Assembly: GCA_024663395.1 (NCBI GenBank)
Contig: JANFAH010000011.1
Coordinates: 372,001-436,000, forward strand
Length of the DNA stretch: 64,000 bases
From: Pisolithus tinctorius
Lineage: Eukaryota > Basidiomycota > Agaricomycetes > Boletales > Pisolithaceae
Reading direction: 5' to 3'
Each line of letters starts with the position of its first letter. Within the stretch, counting starts at the first letter, position 1. A program made the position numbers and the translations under genes. The notes under the pieces are model-generated. The model did no database searches and was not told where the DNA came from. It saw only the letters and a list, made by a program, of their open reading frames with translations. Below, one piece after another: positions 54,309-64,000 of the stretch.

Positions 54309-56035
54309 TAATGAAGGGTGGATGGAAAGACTTCGAGGGTGTTTTTATGTGGACCTTACACTTGAGCGATTGACTTTGAACAGTACGGGAACATTTGTAT
54401 GCGTAGTGATGTCGGGATTCTTCATAACTTTCTGTTTTCCTCGACGCCGTCAGGCCCAGGTCTGTAACTCTCTGTGGGGGTCGATCATACCGGACCAATA
54501 CCTCTGGTCACTTGGTGTACTAGGAGCTATTAGGATAAGTCGTTGTAGTGGGGCATTGCATTCATCACGCTATGGAACATCACATCGTGCAGACTAGTTG
54601 GAGGCACATAGTTGGATGTGTGCATGTCATGAACAGTGGCATGCGTCGCTGGAGACAGTGATACTGGCATGCCGCGGCCCGTCAGTTACGAGTTTTAGTT
54701 CCGTTTGTAACCATACAGAATCACGTGTTTTCACTGCATGCGTCCAAGAGCGCCACATCACTACCGGGCCTCCTACCTCGGTAATCCTTGATTTTCCCTT
54801 GGCCTTGCTTGGGTCCACCTTTGTAATGGCGTTGTATAAACATTGTAATGTTAGATTTGGCAAGTCGTACGTAGCCCATTTCGGACGCGCCGTCCCGAGC
54901 CGTGAGAAGTACTTTCCGCTTGTAACTTATCGTTCGCTTGCGAACCTTCGCGCCATTGTTACTGTTGCTGCTCACCAGACGTGTTTCACATTTGTGTCTC
55001 TCTCTTTTACCTACGAAGAATGTACCAGTACAATACCTTTTGCGTTTACTTTTCTATACTTACCGTGCACCTAGAACTTGTATAGGTGAATATATTAGAC
55101 GTTGTCGCTATCTGCATGAAACTGAGAACTTGTATAGATTTCTGTAATGTAAAGCTATGTAAAGCTATATCCATGTATACTGCTGGACTTGATGCAGGAG
55201 GGCTTTGTATTCACCAAGTCTACTCTGCCTTCTATGTACAGTCTTTGTTAAAATTTCATCCTGGACATGTTGTCACTAAGCCCAAACAGTCGATGTTGAG
55301 GTGGCGGTGATTATTGAAATTACATAAAGGCAGTAGTTTTTTGCTGTGGTCCCACATAAGCTTCTGGTCGATAAGCTCACAGTACTGGTTCTACAATGTG
55401 CCAGGGCTGATGAGGAACCCGTCCCCCACCCAAATGGGTGGAATTATTGTCTGCAATGTTGTATAACAGTGGCGGCTTCTACGTGAGCAGCACCACAAGA
55501 AAATGCTAAGCTGATCCTTCTCACCCACCATAGCTGGCCATCTCCATTTTGGAGCTGAGCATTCTGCATTGGACATTCTTTTTTCAAGGATGATTATCTG
55601 GTTTTCCATACTTGTGCTCACTTGCCTCTACATCATCCTGCATTCCAGACAGCTCATCAACATTTCACAGAACATTTCCATAAGTTTCTCACAGCAGGGA
55701 TCTCCTCAGACTAGTCCATCAAGGATTGATGCATGATGAATGCCGGTCACTGGTATGTGTCAGTGTTTCACAAAAAAATGCGTCCGAGTAATGGATCATG
55801 TGGTAAGTGGCCCTCAGTTAATATTACTTAGGATTGCATCAGAGGATGAAGCATGCCATCACGGCAAAGCAGCAAAGTGATGATGAAGCAACTAGAAAAA
55901 TGGCATGAAGTTGATCGAAGAGATCATGATCATGGGCTAACGTGGTAAGTGTGCGGCAAACTGCTACACACGAAGTATATATATTTGGTGATGCCCTGAA
56001 GGCCCCACATGTTGAAGTAATGGACCCCTGATTAT
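54309..56035. repeat. 3' flank of copy 1 and duplicated 5' flank of copy 2
   Basis: About 55290-55450 matches 62338-62700 in pieces (GAGGTGGCGGTGATTATTGAAAT, TGGTCCCACATA, AGCTCACAGTACTGGT), so the duplication includes 3' flank. About 55840-56035 matches the 5' flank of copy 1. About 54600-55290 has no gene I can support; CTATGTAAAGCTATAT at 55152 repeats a motif seen at 6165-6190. Confidence 0.5.
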
Positions 56036-57059
56036 TTGCGGCAGACTACACAATCCCTGCCAAGCCCTTACTTGTTTCGCTGATGTTTTCTGGCATCTTG
56101 TATGGGTGTGCACTGGTGCAGACCTATGTATACATTACGTTATTTCCAAATGACAGCTGGAAATTCAAGACTCTGGTATGTCACCCATGCGCTTGATTCA
56201 ACAGCTTAAGCTCCTGGTGTATCACTTGTTCCATTGGTTTAAGGTCGCATTTGAGATGTATGTAGTATTAATTCCTATCTTTCCTCAACATCGGTCTGAC
56301 CGGCTTGAAGGTTTCTCCAATCGACACACTTAGTATTCCTCTTTCTGCTCATGTGGCGGCTGTTAATGGTTGAAGATGATCTACTTGGGCTCACACTCGC
56401 TACTGCAATAACCATGATGTTAAGTGGGCCCATCGCATTTTGTACACAGGTGGACCGTCCAGTCATGATCCGAAACCTGCAGATTAAATTCCCATTATGT
56501 CTGGCAGGCCTTCTTTGTTTTCAGGCTATACACTTTCTCACACAAGAAAGCCCTTCCCACCTTCTGTTCCTTCCTGGTCATAGCTCAATTCGCCATCACC
56601 CTAGTGTTTGGCTTTTTCATAGGAGCTACAGAGTCCACCTTCATAGGAACTACGGACTCGACCTTCACAAAAAAATTTATCACACCCACACTATTCATCA
56701 CAATATGCGTTGACACAACCATTGCAGTGTCGATGAGCTACTACTTGAAGGCGAATGAGTTGGGATTCCATCGGTAGGTGTACTTAAGGACGTTGTGAAA
56801 TACTGTGACTGACACTGCCCTATCCCACAAGAACTTCACATGTGGTAGATCAGATGGTTTGCTATATCATGGGTGCACACTACCAAGACAATCTTGATAT
56901 GTTGTCACTCCCTAATCTTGTCCAACTACGTAGCAACGAGCACAATAACCAGGTGAGGGACTCCATCTCAATCACATGATTCAGTCACTTGTAAGCCTAA
57001 AAGTGGGTCATCCAACATGTACATTTTGTCCTGAAACTGGGACTAACTGACATCGGCCA

Positions 57060-57196
57060 GTGGTCCCTAGGGGTGGGTAGGCTGGACTGTGAAGGTGGGG
57101 TTGGCTGACCTGGCTGGAGGGTGGACCCACCTCCTGGAAGTGGGGTTGGCCGACATGATTGGAGGATGGACCCACCTCCTGGAAGTGGGGTCTGAC
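57060..57196 (-). repeat. Two inverted units of the 45-bp minisatellite in the left TIR
   Basis: These are reverse complements of the units at 60090-61320 (GGTGGACCCACCTCCTGGAA twice). The minisatellite is therefore part of the inverted repeat, not a separate insertion. Confidence 0.8.
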
Positions 57197-57204
57197 ATGA
57201 TTTT

Positions 57205-58153
57205 GTCATGACATCATTGTGGCTGTGTACCCCATGCCATCACTTTCCCACCATCAAAGCGGAGTTTGAATTTCTCATTGATGTGACTGTGTTTATTATG
57301 TACACAGCTGTATTCAGCCCAACAAATGGCCCCTGATGGTATTAATATCAATATGCTTACCTAATTAGATGTAGCGGAGTTTCAATCTGATTCTGTCATG
57401 ACATCATTGTGGCTGTGTATCCCTTACCATCACTATACCACCCTTGAAGCGGAGTTTGAATTTCTCATTGATGTGGCTGTGTTTATTATGTACACAGCTG
57501 TATTCAGCCCAACAAACAGCCCCTGATGGTATTGATATCAATATGCTTACCTAATTAGATGTAGCGGAGTTTCAATCTGATTCTGTCATGACATCATTGT
57601 GGCTGTGTACCCCTTACCATCACTATCCCACCCTCAAAGTGGAGTTTGAATTTCTCATTGATGTGACTGTGTTTATTATGTACACAGCTGTATTCAGCCC
57701 AACAAATGGCCCCTGATGGTATTAATATCAATATGCTTACCTAATTAGATGTAGTGGAGTTTCAATCTAATTTTGTCATGACATCATTGTGGCTGTGTAC
57801 CCCTTACCATCACTATCCCACCCTCAAAGTGGAGTTTGAATTTCTCATTGATGTGACTGTGTTTATTATGTACACAGCTGTATTCAGCCCAACAAATGGC
57901 CCCTGATGGTATTAATATCAATATGCTTACCTAATTAGATGTAGCGGAGTTTCAATCTAATTTTGTCATGACATCATTGTGGCTGTGTACCCCTTACCAT
58001 CACTATCCCACCCTCAAAGCAGAGTTTGAATTTCTCATTGATGTGGCTGTGTTGACATATGCACAGCTGTATTTAGCTTCACAAATGGCCCCTGATGGTA
58101 TTATTATCAGTATGCTTATGTAATTAGTTGTGGCAGGGTTTCATTACAAATTT
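57205..58153 (+). repeat. 190-bp tandem satellite, five copies
   Basis: GTCATGACATCATTGTGG recurs at 57205, 57395, 57585, 57775 and 57965, exactly 190 bp apart, with a degenerate sixth start near 58153. Copies differ at only a few positions. Each unit contains GCGGAGTTTGAATTTCTC and GCGGAGTTTCAATCT, an imperfect inverted pair. Confidence 0.93.
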
Positions 58154-58529
58154 GACATGACATCATTGTAGCTGTGTTTTCATTACCAATTAACTACTGG
58201 TCCGCTTTTGTGATTACATAAAAGTAATGTTGTGCTGTGCAGTGTGCCATCAGCATGTCATGTGATGTCACGTGACATGCTTCACTGCACATGCTGCGAC
58301 CAGTGGCTGATGACCAAACAGCAGCAAACAGAAAATTTTATAAAAGACACACTTCAACACACCACTCTTCATCTTTCTCTCTCCCATGTTCCTCTTACCA
58401 CTCCCTTGATGCTGGACTTCACCTATGTAGACTGCAGCTGCATGGGTTTAAGGTATGTCTTGTAGTATCCTGTTGTTGTCCTGCAGCCCACTGTGTGCCT
58501 GGCCAGCACACTATGGGTGTGTAGGTTAC

Positions 58530-58752
58530 TGATACTATCTTCCTGTGGGTTCTGGGGGTTTAGTCTGTGCCTGCTTTTGCAGGCCAGCTGGGGTTCTGGG
58601 GGGTTACATAGTCTGTACCTGCTAGTGCAGGCCAGCTTAGGACTTTTTCATTGTGGGACCTGGGGGCTTAGTCTGTGCCTGCTAATGCAGGCCAGCTTTG
58701 TGGGTTCTGGGGGATTTATAGTCTGTGCCTGCCAGTGCAGGCCAGCTTCTGA
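58530..58752 (+). repeat. Tandem hairpin-forming repeats around CCTGCnnnTGCAGG
   Basis: Four imperfect units of about 50-65 bp each contain a palindrome: CCTGCTTTTGCAGG, CCTGCTAGTGCAGG, CCTGCTAATGCAGG and CCTGCCAGTGCAGG. Each is followed by CCAGCT and GGG(T/A)(T/C)CTGGGGG-like sequence. No coding potential is supported. Confidence 0.85.
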
Positions 58753-58881
58753 CTGACATCTGTATTATCTTTGTACTAGTCTTTTAAATACCTTATTTTC
58801 TCTAGAGATCTCAGTGTCTTTCTGGGGAGGGGCCCCTCCAGGATGCCTGAGGTCTCAGTTCCACTTGGAACATTTGCTCTG

Positions 58882-59010
58882 TAACTTAGTCCTGTATTTT
58901 TCTTGGCTGTGTATTTGCTCAATCCTGTATTTTCTGGGCTGTGTATTTGGTTGGTCATTCCTGTATTTCCTTGGCTGTGTATTTGGTTGGTCAATCCTTG
59001 TAGTTGCTAG
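58882..59010 (+). repeat. Short tandem repeat with TTGGCTGTGTATTTG units
   Basis: About three units of roughly 40 bp share CCTGTATTT and GGCTGTGTATTTG. Low-complexity interior of the element. Confidence 0.75.
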
Positions 59011-59058
59011 GCTGTGTAACATGAATTGCTCCCATGCTGCTTGATTTTTTGAAGTTGT

Positions 59059-59080
59059 GTAACCCTAACCCTAACCCTAG
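59059..59080 (+). repeat. Interstitial telomere-like tract (CCCTAA)n
   Basis: Three consecutive AACCCT units, ending CCCTAGC. This is the fungal TTAGGG telomere motif in reverse. It is too short to be a telomere and lies in the middle of the transposon. Confidence 0.85.
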
Positions 59081-60085
59081 CAAAGGACATGCACTGGGCA
59101 AAGTAGAAATCCCACCACCCTGGTGATTGAGTCAAAGGGTAAACCTGAGGGTCAGATAAGTGTGAAATCTAAGGGATCCATACCACATGGGGTGGGGGTG
59201 AGGTTGTGTGTAAGTAGTAGGCAAATGGGTATGGCATAGGCCAAAGACTTGGGACCCAAGACCAAGGTAATCAATCCATTGGTCTAAGCTCATGTCCAAT
59301 CCATTGGGTCTAACCTTTACCATACTGGACCATACCTGTCAGTCTTTGGATTACTGGCACTTGGGATCTTTGTGTTGGCTGTGCATACCTACATTGTAGC
59401 CTGCATTGCTTGTTGGTAGTACATACATATGTTGGTAACTCATGTGGTAGATACCTCAGTTTGAATAAAAACTGTAATACCTCTATAGGTCTTCTTTATC
59501 AGCCTTCTGTCAGGACTTGTACAAGAACACTGCTACATAACATGTCAACTACAGAGCAGGTCCACTTTGTGTTCAGTGTCATTTGATCAACTTCATAACA
59601 TCTCAGCTGTAATGTCCCACCCTTGGTACTGCATTGGTACTTGTCAGTGAACATCAGCAGATCCCTAGAGCTTTATACCCCCCTTGGGTGAGAGGATCAG
59701 TTCTAACCTGATAAGAGACTTTAAAAGAAAACAAGCAGATAGACAACTAAGTGCAGAATGTTAGATTAGGATCAAACATGAAGCATGGAGACATGGAAAG
59801 AGACTGTCAAGATTGGTTGCTCCTAGGGACAAAGGGGGGGGGGGGGTTCCACAACACTTAGTGATGAATGCTGATGTGGTACTGGCTACTGGTGGGCACA
59901 ACCAAAAGGTGCCTAGTGGTGAAGGGAGACCTGCTGAAAGGCCAAAAAGCAAGTAATGTGGAGGGGGCTTACTCTGTACATTGCCATGCTATCTTGCAAT
60001 GCCCTCATACAAGTTTTCACAGAAAGCTGAAGGTACCAAAATTGAACCTCTTATTGGTATGGGTATGTGCATCTCCCAGTGAGGT
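59081..60085. other. Unassigned interior of the element with a G-run
   Basis: No gene is supported. A G-run lies at about 59837-59847. The sequence seems unique within the window. Confidence 0.4.
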
Positions 60086-61318
60086 CAGCCAACTCCACTT
60101 GCAGGAGGTGGGTGCATCCTCCAAACAGGTTGGCTGACCCCACTTCCAGGCAGTGGGTCTACCCTCCAAACAGGTCAGCCTACCCCACTTCCAGGAGGTG
60201 GGTGCATCCTCCAAACAGGTCGGCCGACCCCACTTTCAGGCAGTGGGTCTACCCTCCAAACAGGTCAGCCTACCCCACTTCCAGGAGGTGGGTCCACCCT
60301 CCAGCCAGGTTGGCTGAACCCACTTTCAGGCAGTGGGTCTGCCCTCCAGCCAGGTTGGCTGACCCCACTTTCAGGCACTGGGTCCAACCTCCAGCCAGGT
60401 CGGCTGACCCCACTTTCAGGCATTGGGTCCAACCTCCAGCCAGGTCGGCCGACCCCACTTTCAGGCATTGGGTCCAACCTCCAGCCAGGTCGGCCAACCC
60501 CACTTTCAGGCACTGGGTCTGCCCTCCAGCTAGGTCGGCTGACCCCACTTCCAGGCAGTGGGTCCAACCTCCAGCCAGGTCAGCCGAACCCACTTCTAGG
60601 CAGTGGGACCATCCTCCAAACAGGTTGGCCAACCCCACTTTCAGGCAGTGGGACCAACCTCCAGCCAGGTCGGCCGAACCCACTTCTAGGCAGTGGGACC
60701 AACCTCCAAACAGGTCGGCCGACCCCACTTTCAGGCACTGGGTCTGCCCTCCAGCCAGGTTGGCCGACCCCACTTTCAGGCACTGGGTCTGCCCTCCAGC
60801 CAGGTTGGCCGACCCCACTTTCAGGCACTGGGTCTGCCCTCCAGCTAGGTCGGCCGACCCCACTTCCAGGCAGTGGGTCCAACCTCCAGCCAGGTCGGCC
60901 GAACCCACTTCTAGGCAGTGGGACCATCCTCCAAACAGGTCGGCCAACCCCACTTTCAGGCACTGGGTCTGCCCTCCAGCTAGGTCAGCCAACCCCACTT
61001 CCGGGCAGTGGGTCCAACCTCCAGCCAGGTCGGCTGAACCCACTTCTAGGCAGTGGGACCATCCTCCAAACAGGTCGGCCGACCCCACTTTCAGGCACTG
61101 GGTCTGCCCTCCAGCCAGGTCGGCCGACCCCACTTTCAGGCACTGGGTCCAACCTCCAGCCAGGTCGGCCGACCCCACTTTCAGGCACTGGGTCCACCCT
61201 CCAGCCAGGTCGGCCGACCCCACTTCCAGGCACTGGGTCCAACCTCCAGCCAGGTCAGCTGACCCCACTTTCAGGCACTGGGTCTGCCCTCCAGCCAGGT
61301 CGGCTGACCCCACTTCCA
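60086..61318 (+). repeat. 45-bp minisatellite, about 27 units, in the right TIR
   Basis: Units such as GTCGGCCGACCCCACTTTCA followed by GGCACTGGGTCTGCC and CTCCAGCCAG repeat every 45 bp with a handful of variant forms. Because 45 is a multiple of three and the unit lacks stops, open frames of hundreds of residues arise on both strands. They are a by-product of the repeat. Confidence 0.93.
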
Positions 61319-61442
61319 CACACCAGCCTACCCACCTTTGGGCACCATCGGCCGACATCGGTTAGTCCCACTTTTAGGACAAAATGTACATGTCAGATGA
61401 CCCACTTTCAGGCCTACAGGTGACTGAAGGGTCTGTCTCAAT

Positions 61443-62720
61443 AGTATAACGATCATATTGACAGAATCTCCTGCCAGTATATTCGCACTTGCTTCTGGTG
61501 TTGCCGTACGTTGAATCCAACATCACCCCATAATCCAAAGTACTGAAGCCACTCATCAGTACTTGATCAACCCTTCCCTGTGTATGTCGCGCTTAATTCG
61601 CTGTGTGACGCTTTCATTGCAAAGATTTGCAGGGGTTTGGCTGGGACTCTTCATGATCGAGTCTGGTTGTGAGTCTATCATTCACTACCTTGGCAACCTG
61701 CATCAGATTTGATTGGTGCTGATGCCCTGCTTCTCAAGTCTACACCAACTCACTCTTAGCAGCATCTGTGCTTGGTGTTCCTCCGTGTTCTAAGTCATAT
61801 TTCAACTGATCTTTCTGGGTGAATAGGCTGAATGCCCGTGCTAAGTTCTCCTATGAACTGCAATGACTAGAGTCAGCAAACGACATAGAAGTGTCGTTGA
61901 GTGGACTTGGCATACGACAGCTGCACACTTAGCGAGACTTAAGAACAGGAAGATGGTCAGTGTATCGTCACAGAGAAGATGGTATGCATTGACATATTAA
62001 CACAGATGATTGTTAACACCGCTCTCAAGGAAACGTGGGAGACTGGTGATGAGGGTGTAGAGAATTCGACAGTGTTGCTATGTGGACTTTATGCTTGAAC
62101 GAGTAATTCCGAACAGCAGAGGAACATGTGCGTCCATAGCGAAAAGTTGAAGAAACCGGACTGGAAGCATAGCCAGCTCTTGCTACCCATTCTTCACAAC
62201 TGTTCAAGTTTGCGCTTCCTGTGGTCTCTGTAAACATTCATGTAATCCCAGCCATCAAGTCACTGAGCCCAAACATAGCTGTGCTCACCGATGATCGATT
62301 TCGATCACAGAGTCACTGCTGCATACATACCTTTCTTGATGTCGAGGTGGCGGTGATTATTGAAATTGAAGGCAGCCATAGTGTTTACTGAACCGAATAT
62401 TTTACCTCCAAAACTGACTACCTTTTCCTTGTATGAAGGAGGGGAGGGGGCACCTTATATGTGAATGCTCAACGAGAGGCCAGACAGATAAACTGCCATG
62501 GGCCTTTTCGTTCAGTTCCAGAAGTCGATCGAACACCGATACAACACTGCCTGCAATGACCAAGATGGTTTTTTTTTTGCTGTGGTCCCACATAGGTGTC
62601 TGGTCGGTGAGCTCACAGTACTGGTCCTATAATGTACCAGGTTGATGAGGAACTTTTCTCTCGTCCAAATGGGCAGAATTATCATCTATGCAGGTTGTAT
62701 TATTTCGTCCTAGCGATTCT
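61443..62720. other. Remainder of copy 2 intron and exons, then duplicated 3' flank
   Basis: About 61443-61900 continues the DUF6534-type pseudogene. About 61900-62700 matches 54150-55450 in pieces, including the TGTGGTCCCACATA segment. A T-run of 10 lies near 62569. No new gene. Confidence 0.55.
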
Positions 62721-64000
62721 AAATGACAGGTAGCAGCAGCTGTATGTGTGTTTCAAAAGGCCCTAGTCAACGGTATGAATTTTTTCATATCCAAACAACA
62801 ATGAAATCAACTTTGCCTTGTACAAATCCTTAGGCCTTCCGTGGTGCTTCTTCTCTTCCTCTGCATAGGCATATCATCACACACCGGGAGGTTAAGCTTA
62901 CTTACATAAAGTCATCTGGTGTTGGATCATGTCGAGTGAGATATCAGTGGAGTTTGCGACACCTTGACTGTGTTGTTCGAACGCGAAATTTAAGAACTGA
63001 TTCGACCTTTGGGTGTTGGTGATGGGAGAGCGGTAGGCAGTTGGTGCTTCCTTTTGTTTGGCACAAGCCACCACCCTTGGCAGCAGTTTTTTGGAGGGAT
63101 GGTGGTCTGTTAGATATATATTTTGTGACAGCAACAATGTATCTAACAGACCCTACCTCCAGCAGTGGTTCCCAGATGTATCTAATTATGGTTATGCTTC
63201 TTGAAGTGATCCACCCCTCCCCTGCCAAATCTGGATATGTCTTCTGCAACATAAGTGAAATAGGGTAATTTACCCCTATTCCCTGTGCTTCTGATGGACA
63301 GTGTTACTGATAATCCCTCTGTTGACCCTCACTCAACCATCTTGAGAGCCTCTCAAGACCCTCACCCAACCATCTCAAGAGCCTCTCAGCAACCTCCATA
63401 GATACACATTTATCATTCCAATATGGTATCCCATGGCTTCTGAGTGATTGCATAATCAATATGTGGCAACTTGTTACAGACATTCAGTGACTCAACCATC
63501 TTGGGAGCCTCTCAAGAGCCTCACCCAACCATCTCAAGAGCCTCTCAGCAACCTCTGAAGATATATATTTATCATAGTAACATAGTAACCTGTGCTTCTG
63601 AATGATTATGTAGATTATGTAATCAAGAAGTGTCATTGTTAATGAATCTGAGATCTGTGGGCCCTGAGATCTCAGATCTGACCTGCACTTCTTTGTGATT
63701 ATGTAATCAAAAAAGCGGACTGAATGCCCTGCTCTCCCCTGGCTTTTTCTGCTTCACCACACACTCTCCCTGCCTTGTGATGATGTTCTACTGAGTTCCA
63801 ATGGAATGTTTGTATGTTATTTCATAGATAAACATGCAATTTTGATCCAGTCAAGTGCCCTGGAAGGATGCCAAAATAAATAGGGGTAAAATGCGAACTC
63901 TGTCCGCATTTTTGCAATTCTTGACATATGAACATGTGGATTGTGTCCCCAGGCAGCCTTAACATACATCTACAATGTATCAAAATCCCAAGGCATCAGC
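62721..64000. other. Gene-poor end of window with short repeats
   Basis: I see no gene. Near 63264-63280 GGGTAATTTACCCCTATT forms an imperfect palindrome, and AAATAGGGGTAAAATGCG at 63877-63894 is its near reverse complement, so a small repeat element about 0.6 kb long may lie between. The window ends before this can be settled. Confidence 0.4.
63322..63568 (+). repeat. Repeats with CTCACCCAACCATCTCAAGAG
   Basis: ACTCAACCATCTTG(A/G)GAGCCT and CACCCAACCATCTCAAGAG occur in order at about 63329-63385 and again at 63490-63545, each followed by CCTCTCAGCAACCTC. The distance is about 160 bp. Confidence 0.75.

Larger units (their letters stand above)
56965..61442. mobile_element. Non-autonomous TIR transposon, hAT-like, 4.46 kb
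   Basis: The element is 56973-61435, flanked by TCTCAAT on both sides (7 bp exact; 8 bp if A and G are allowed to differ at the first base). The empty site is seen in copy 1 at 53697-53712 (CCATCTCAATAGTATAACG). The ends are inverted repeats of about 110-120 bp, starting CACATGATTCAGTCAC at the left and CAGACCCTTCAGTCAC at the right, then (A/G)AAAGTGGGTCAT, ACATGTACATTTTGTCCT and GGTGGGTAGGCTGG. The ATCTCAAT target fits the hAT nTnnnnAn pattern, but the superfamily is inference. No transposase is encoded; the interior is tandem repeats. Confidence 0.85.
56036..61900 (+). pseudogene. DUF6534-type gene, degenerate tandem copy 2 split by a transposon
   Basis: Exon-by-exon similarity to copy 1 is clear (GCALVQTYVY near 56110, TLATAITMMLSGPIAF near 56400, TFSHKKALPTF near 56530, TICVDTTIAVSMSYYLKA near 56710, LNARAKFSYEL near 61830). 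The ATG of copy 1 corresponds to GCG here, and a 2-bp gain in exon 1 shifts frame to a stop. The C-terminus is cut short after LQ. A 4.46-kb element (56973-61435) lies inside the intron that follows the ITS codons. Confidence 0.88.

Noticed and set aside
58232..58530. Short Cys/His-rich plus-strand frames
   Set aside because: They overlap repeat-derived sequence inside the element, and two overlapping frames are equally open.
59059..59080. Chromosome end
   Set aside because: Only three telomere-like units, with ordinary sequence and the intact right arm of a transposon beyond them.
60067..61365. Long open frames on both strands, up to 432 residues, with 15-residue periodicity
   Set aside because: They follow from a 45-bp minisatellite without stop codons in several frames. 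There is no start context, no unique sequence, and frames are open on both strands.

Overview
This window is nuclear DNA of a filamentous basidiomycete, most likely a mushroom-forming agaricomycete. The evidence is many short GT-AG introns of about 50-70 nt, basidiomycete-typical families (DUF6534-type membrane proteins, a CHS5 orthologue, a TMEM135-like protein), PIF/Harbinger DNA transposons with accessory genes, and a TTAGGG-type telomere-like tract. No rRNA, tRNA or CRISPR was recognised. All functions come from reading the sequence; no search was run.

Layout. (1) 1-3163: 3' part of a large serine/proline-rich membrane protein gene. (2) 3.9-34.1 kb: a local expansion of one gene family, called SRM here (a label for this report only). 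SRM proteins have a signal peptide, two small Cys-containing beta-rich repeats, a Ser/Thr stalk, one membrane segment, a basic juxtamembrane stretch and a cytoplasmic tail that usually ends in PPQYSER. I count ten copies plus an orphan first exon. Nine copies are on the minus strand and one (SRM-2) is inverted. SRM-1, 2, 3, 4, 5, 7 and 10 can be read as complete genes; SRM-8 has lost its tail by a frameshift; SRM-6 and SRM-9 are pseudogenes. (3) 27.7-30.0 kb: an apparently intact TMEM135-like gene inside the cluster. Pieces of its 3' end are fused to the 3' ends of SRM-6, SRM-9 and SRM-10, and a larger, internally deleted copy lies at 42.4-43.3 kb. (4) 34.5-42.4 kb: two different PIF/Harbinger transposons, each with a DDE nuclease gene and a convergent DNA-binding accessory gene, both inserted in the duplicated SRM-TMEM135 unit. 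(5) 43.5-46.8 kb: tandem copies of a multi-pass membrane protein gene, the first broken and the second apparently intact. (6) 47.7-51.9 kb: an ordinary gene block with a Cys/His-rich putative zinc protein, a profilin and CHS5. (7) 52.7-61.9 kb: a DUF6534-type gene and a degenerate tandem duplicate whose intron carries a 4.46-kb non-autonomous DNA transposon. That element holds a 190-bp satellite, a 45-bp minisatellite that belongs to its inverted repeats, other short tandem repeats and a telomere-like tract. (8) 62-64 kb: 3' flank of that duplication and repetitive DNA.

How it fits together. The left two thirds is a segmental-duplication nursery. Each SRM copy was amplified together with the 3' flank of one of two neighbours (gene 1 or TMEM135), and copies then diverged by frameshift, intron-like insertion, exon duplication and transposon entry. 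Because many paralogous copies survive, several insertions can be compared with empty sites inside this same window.
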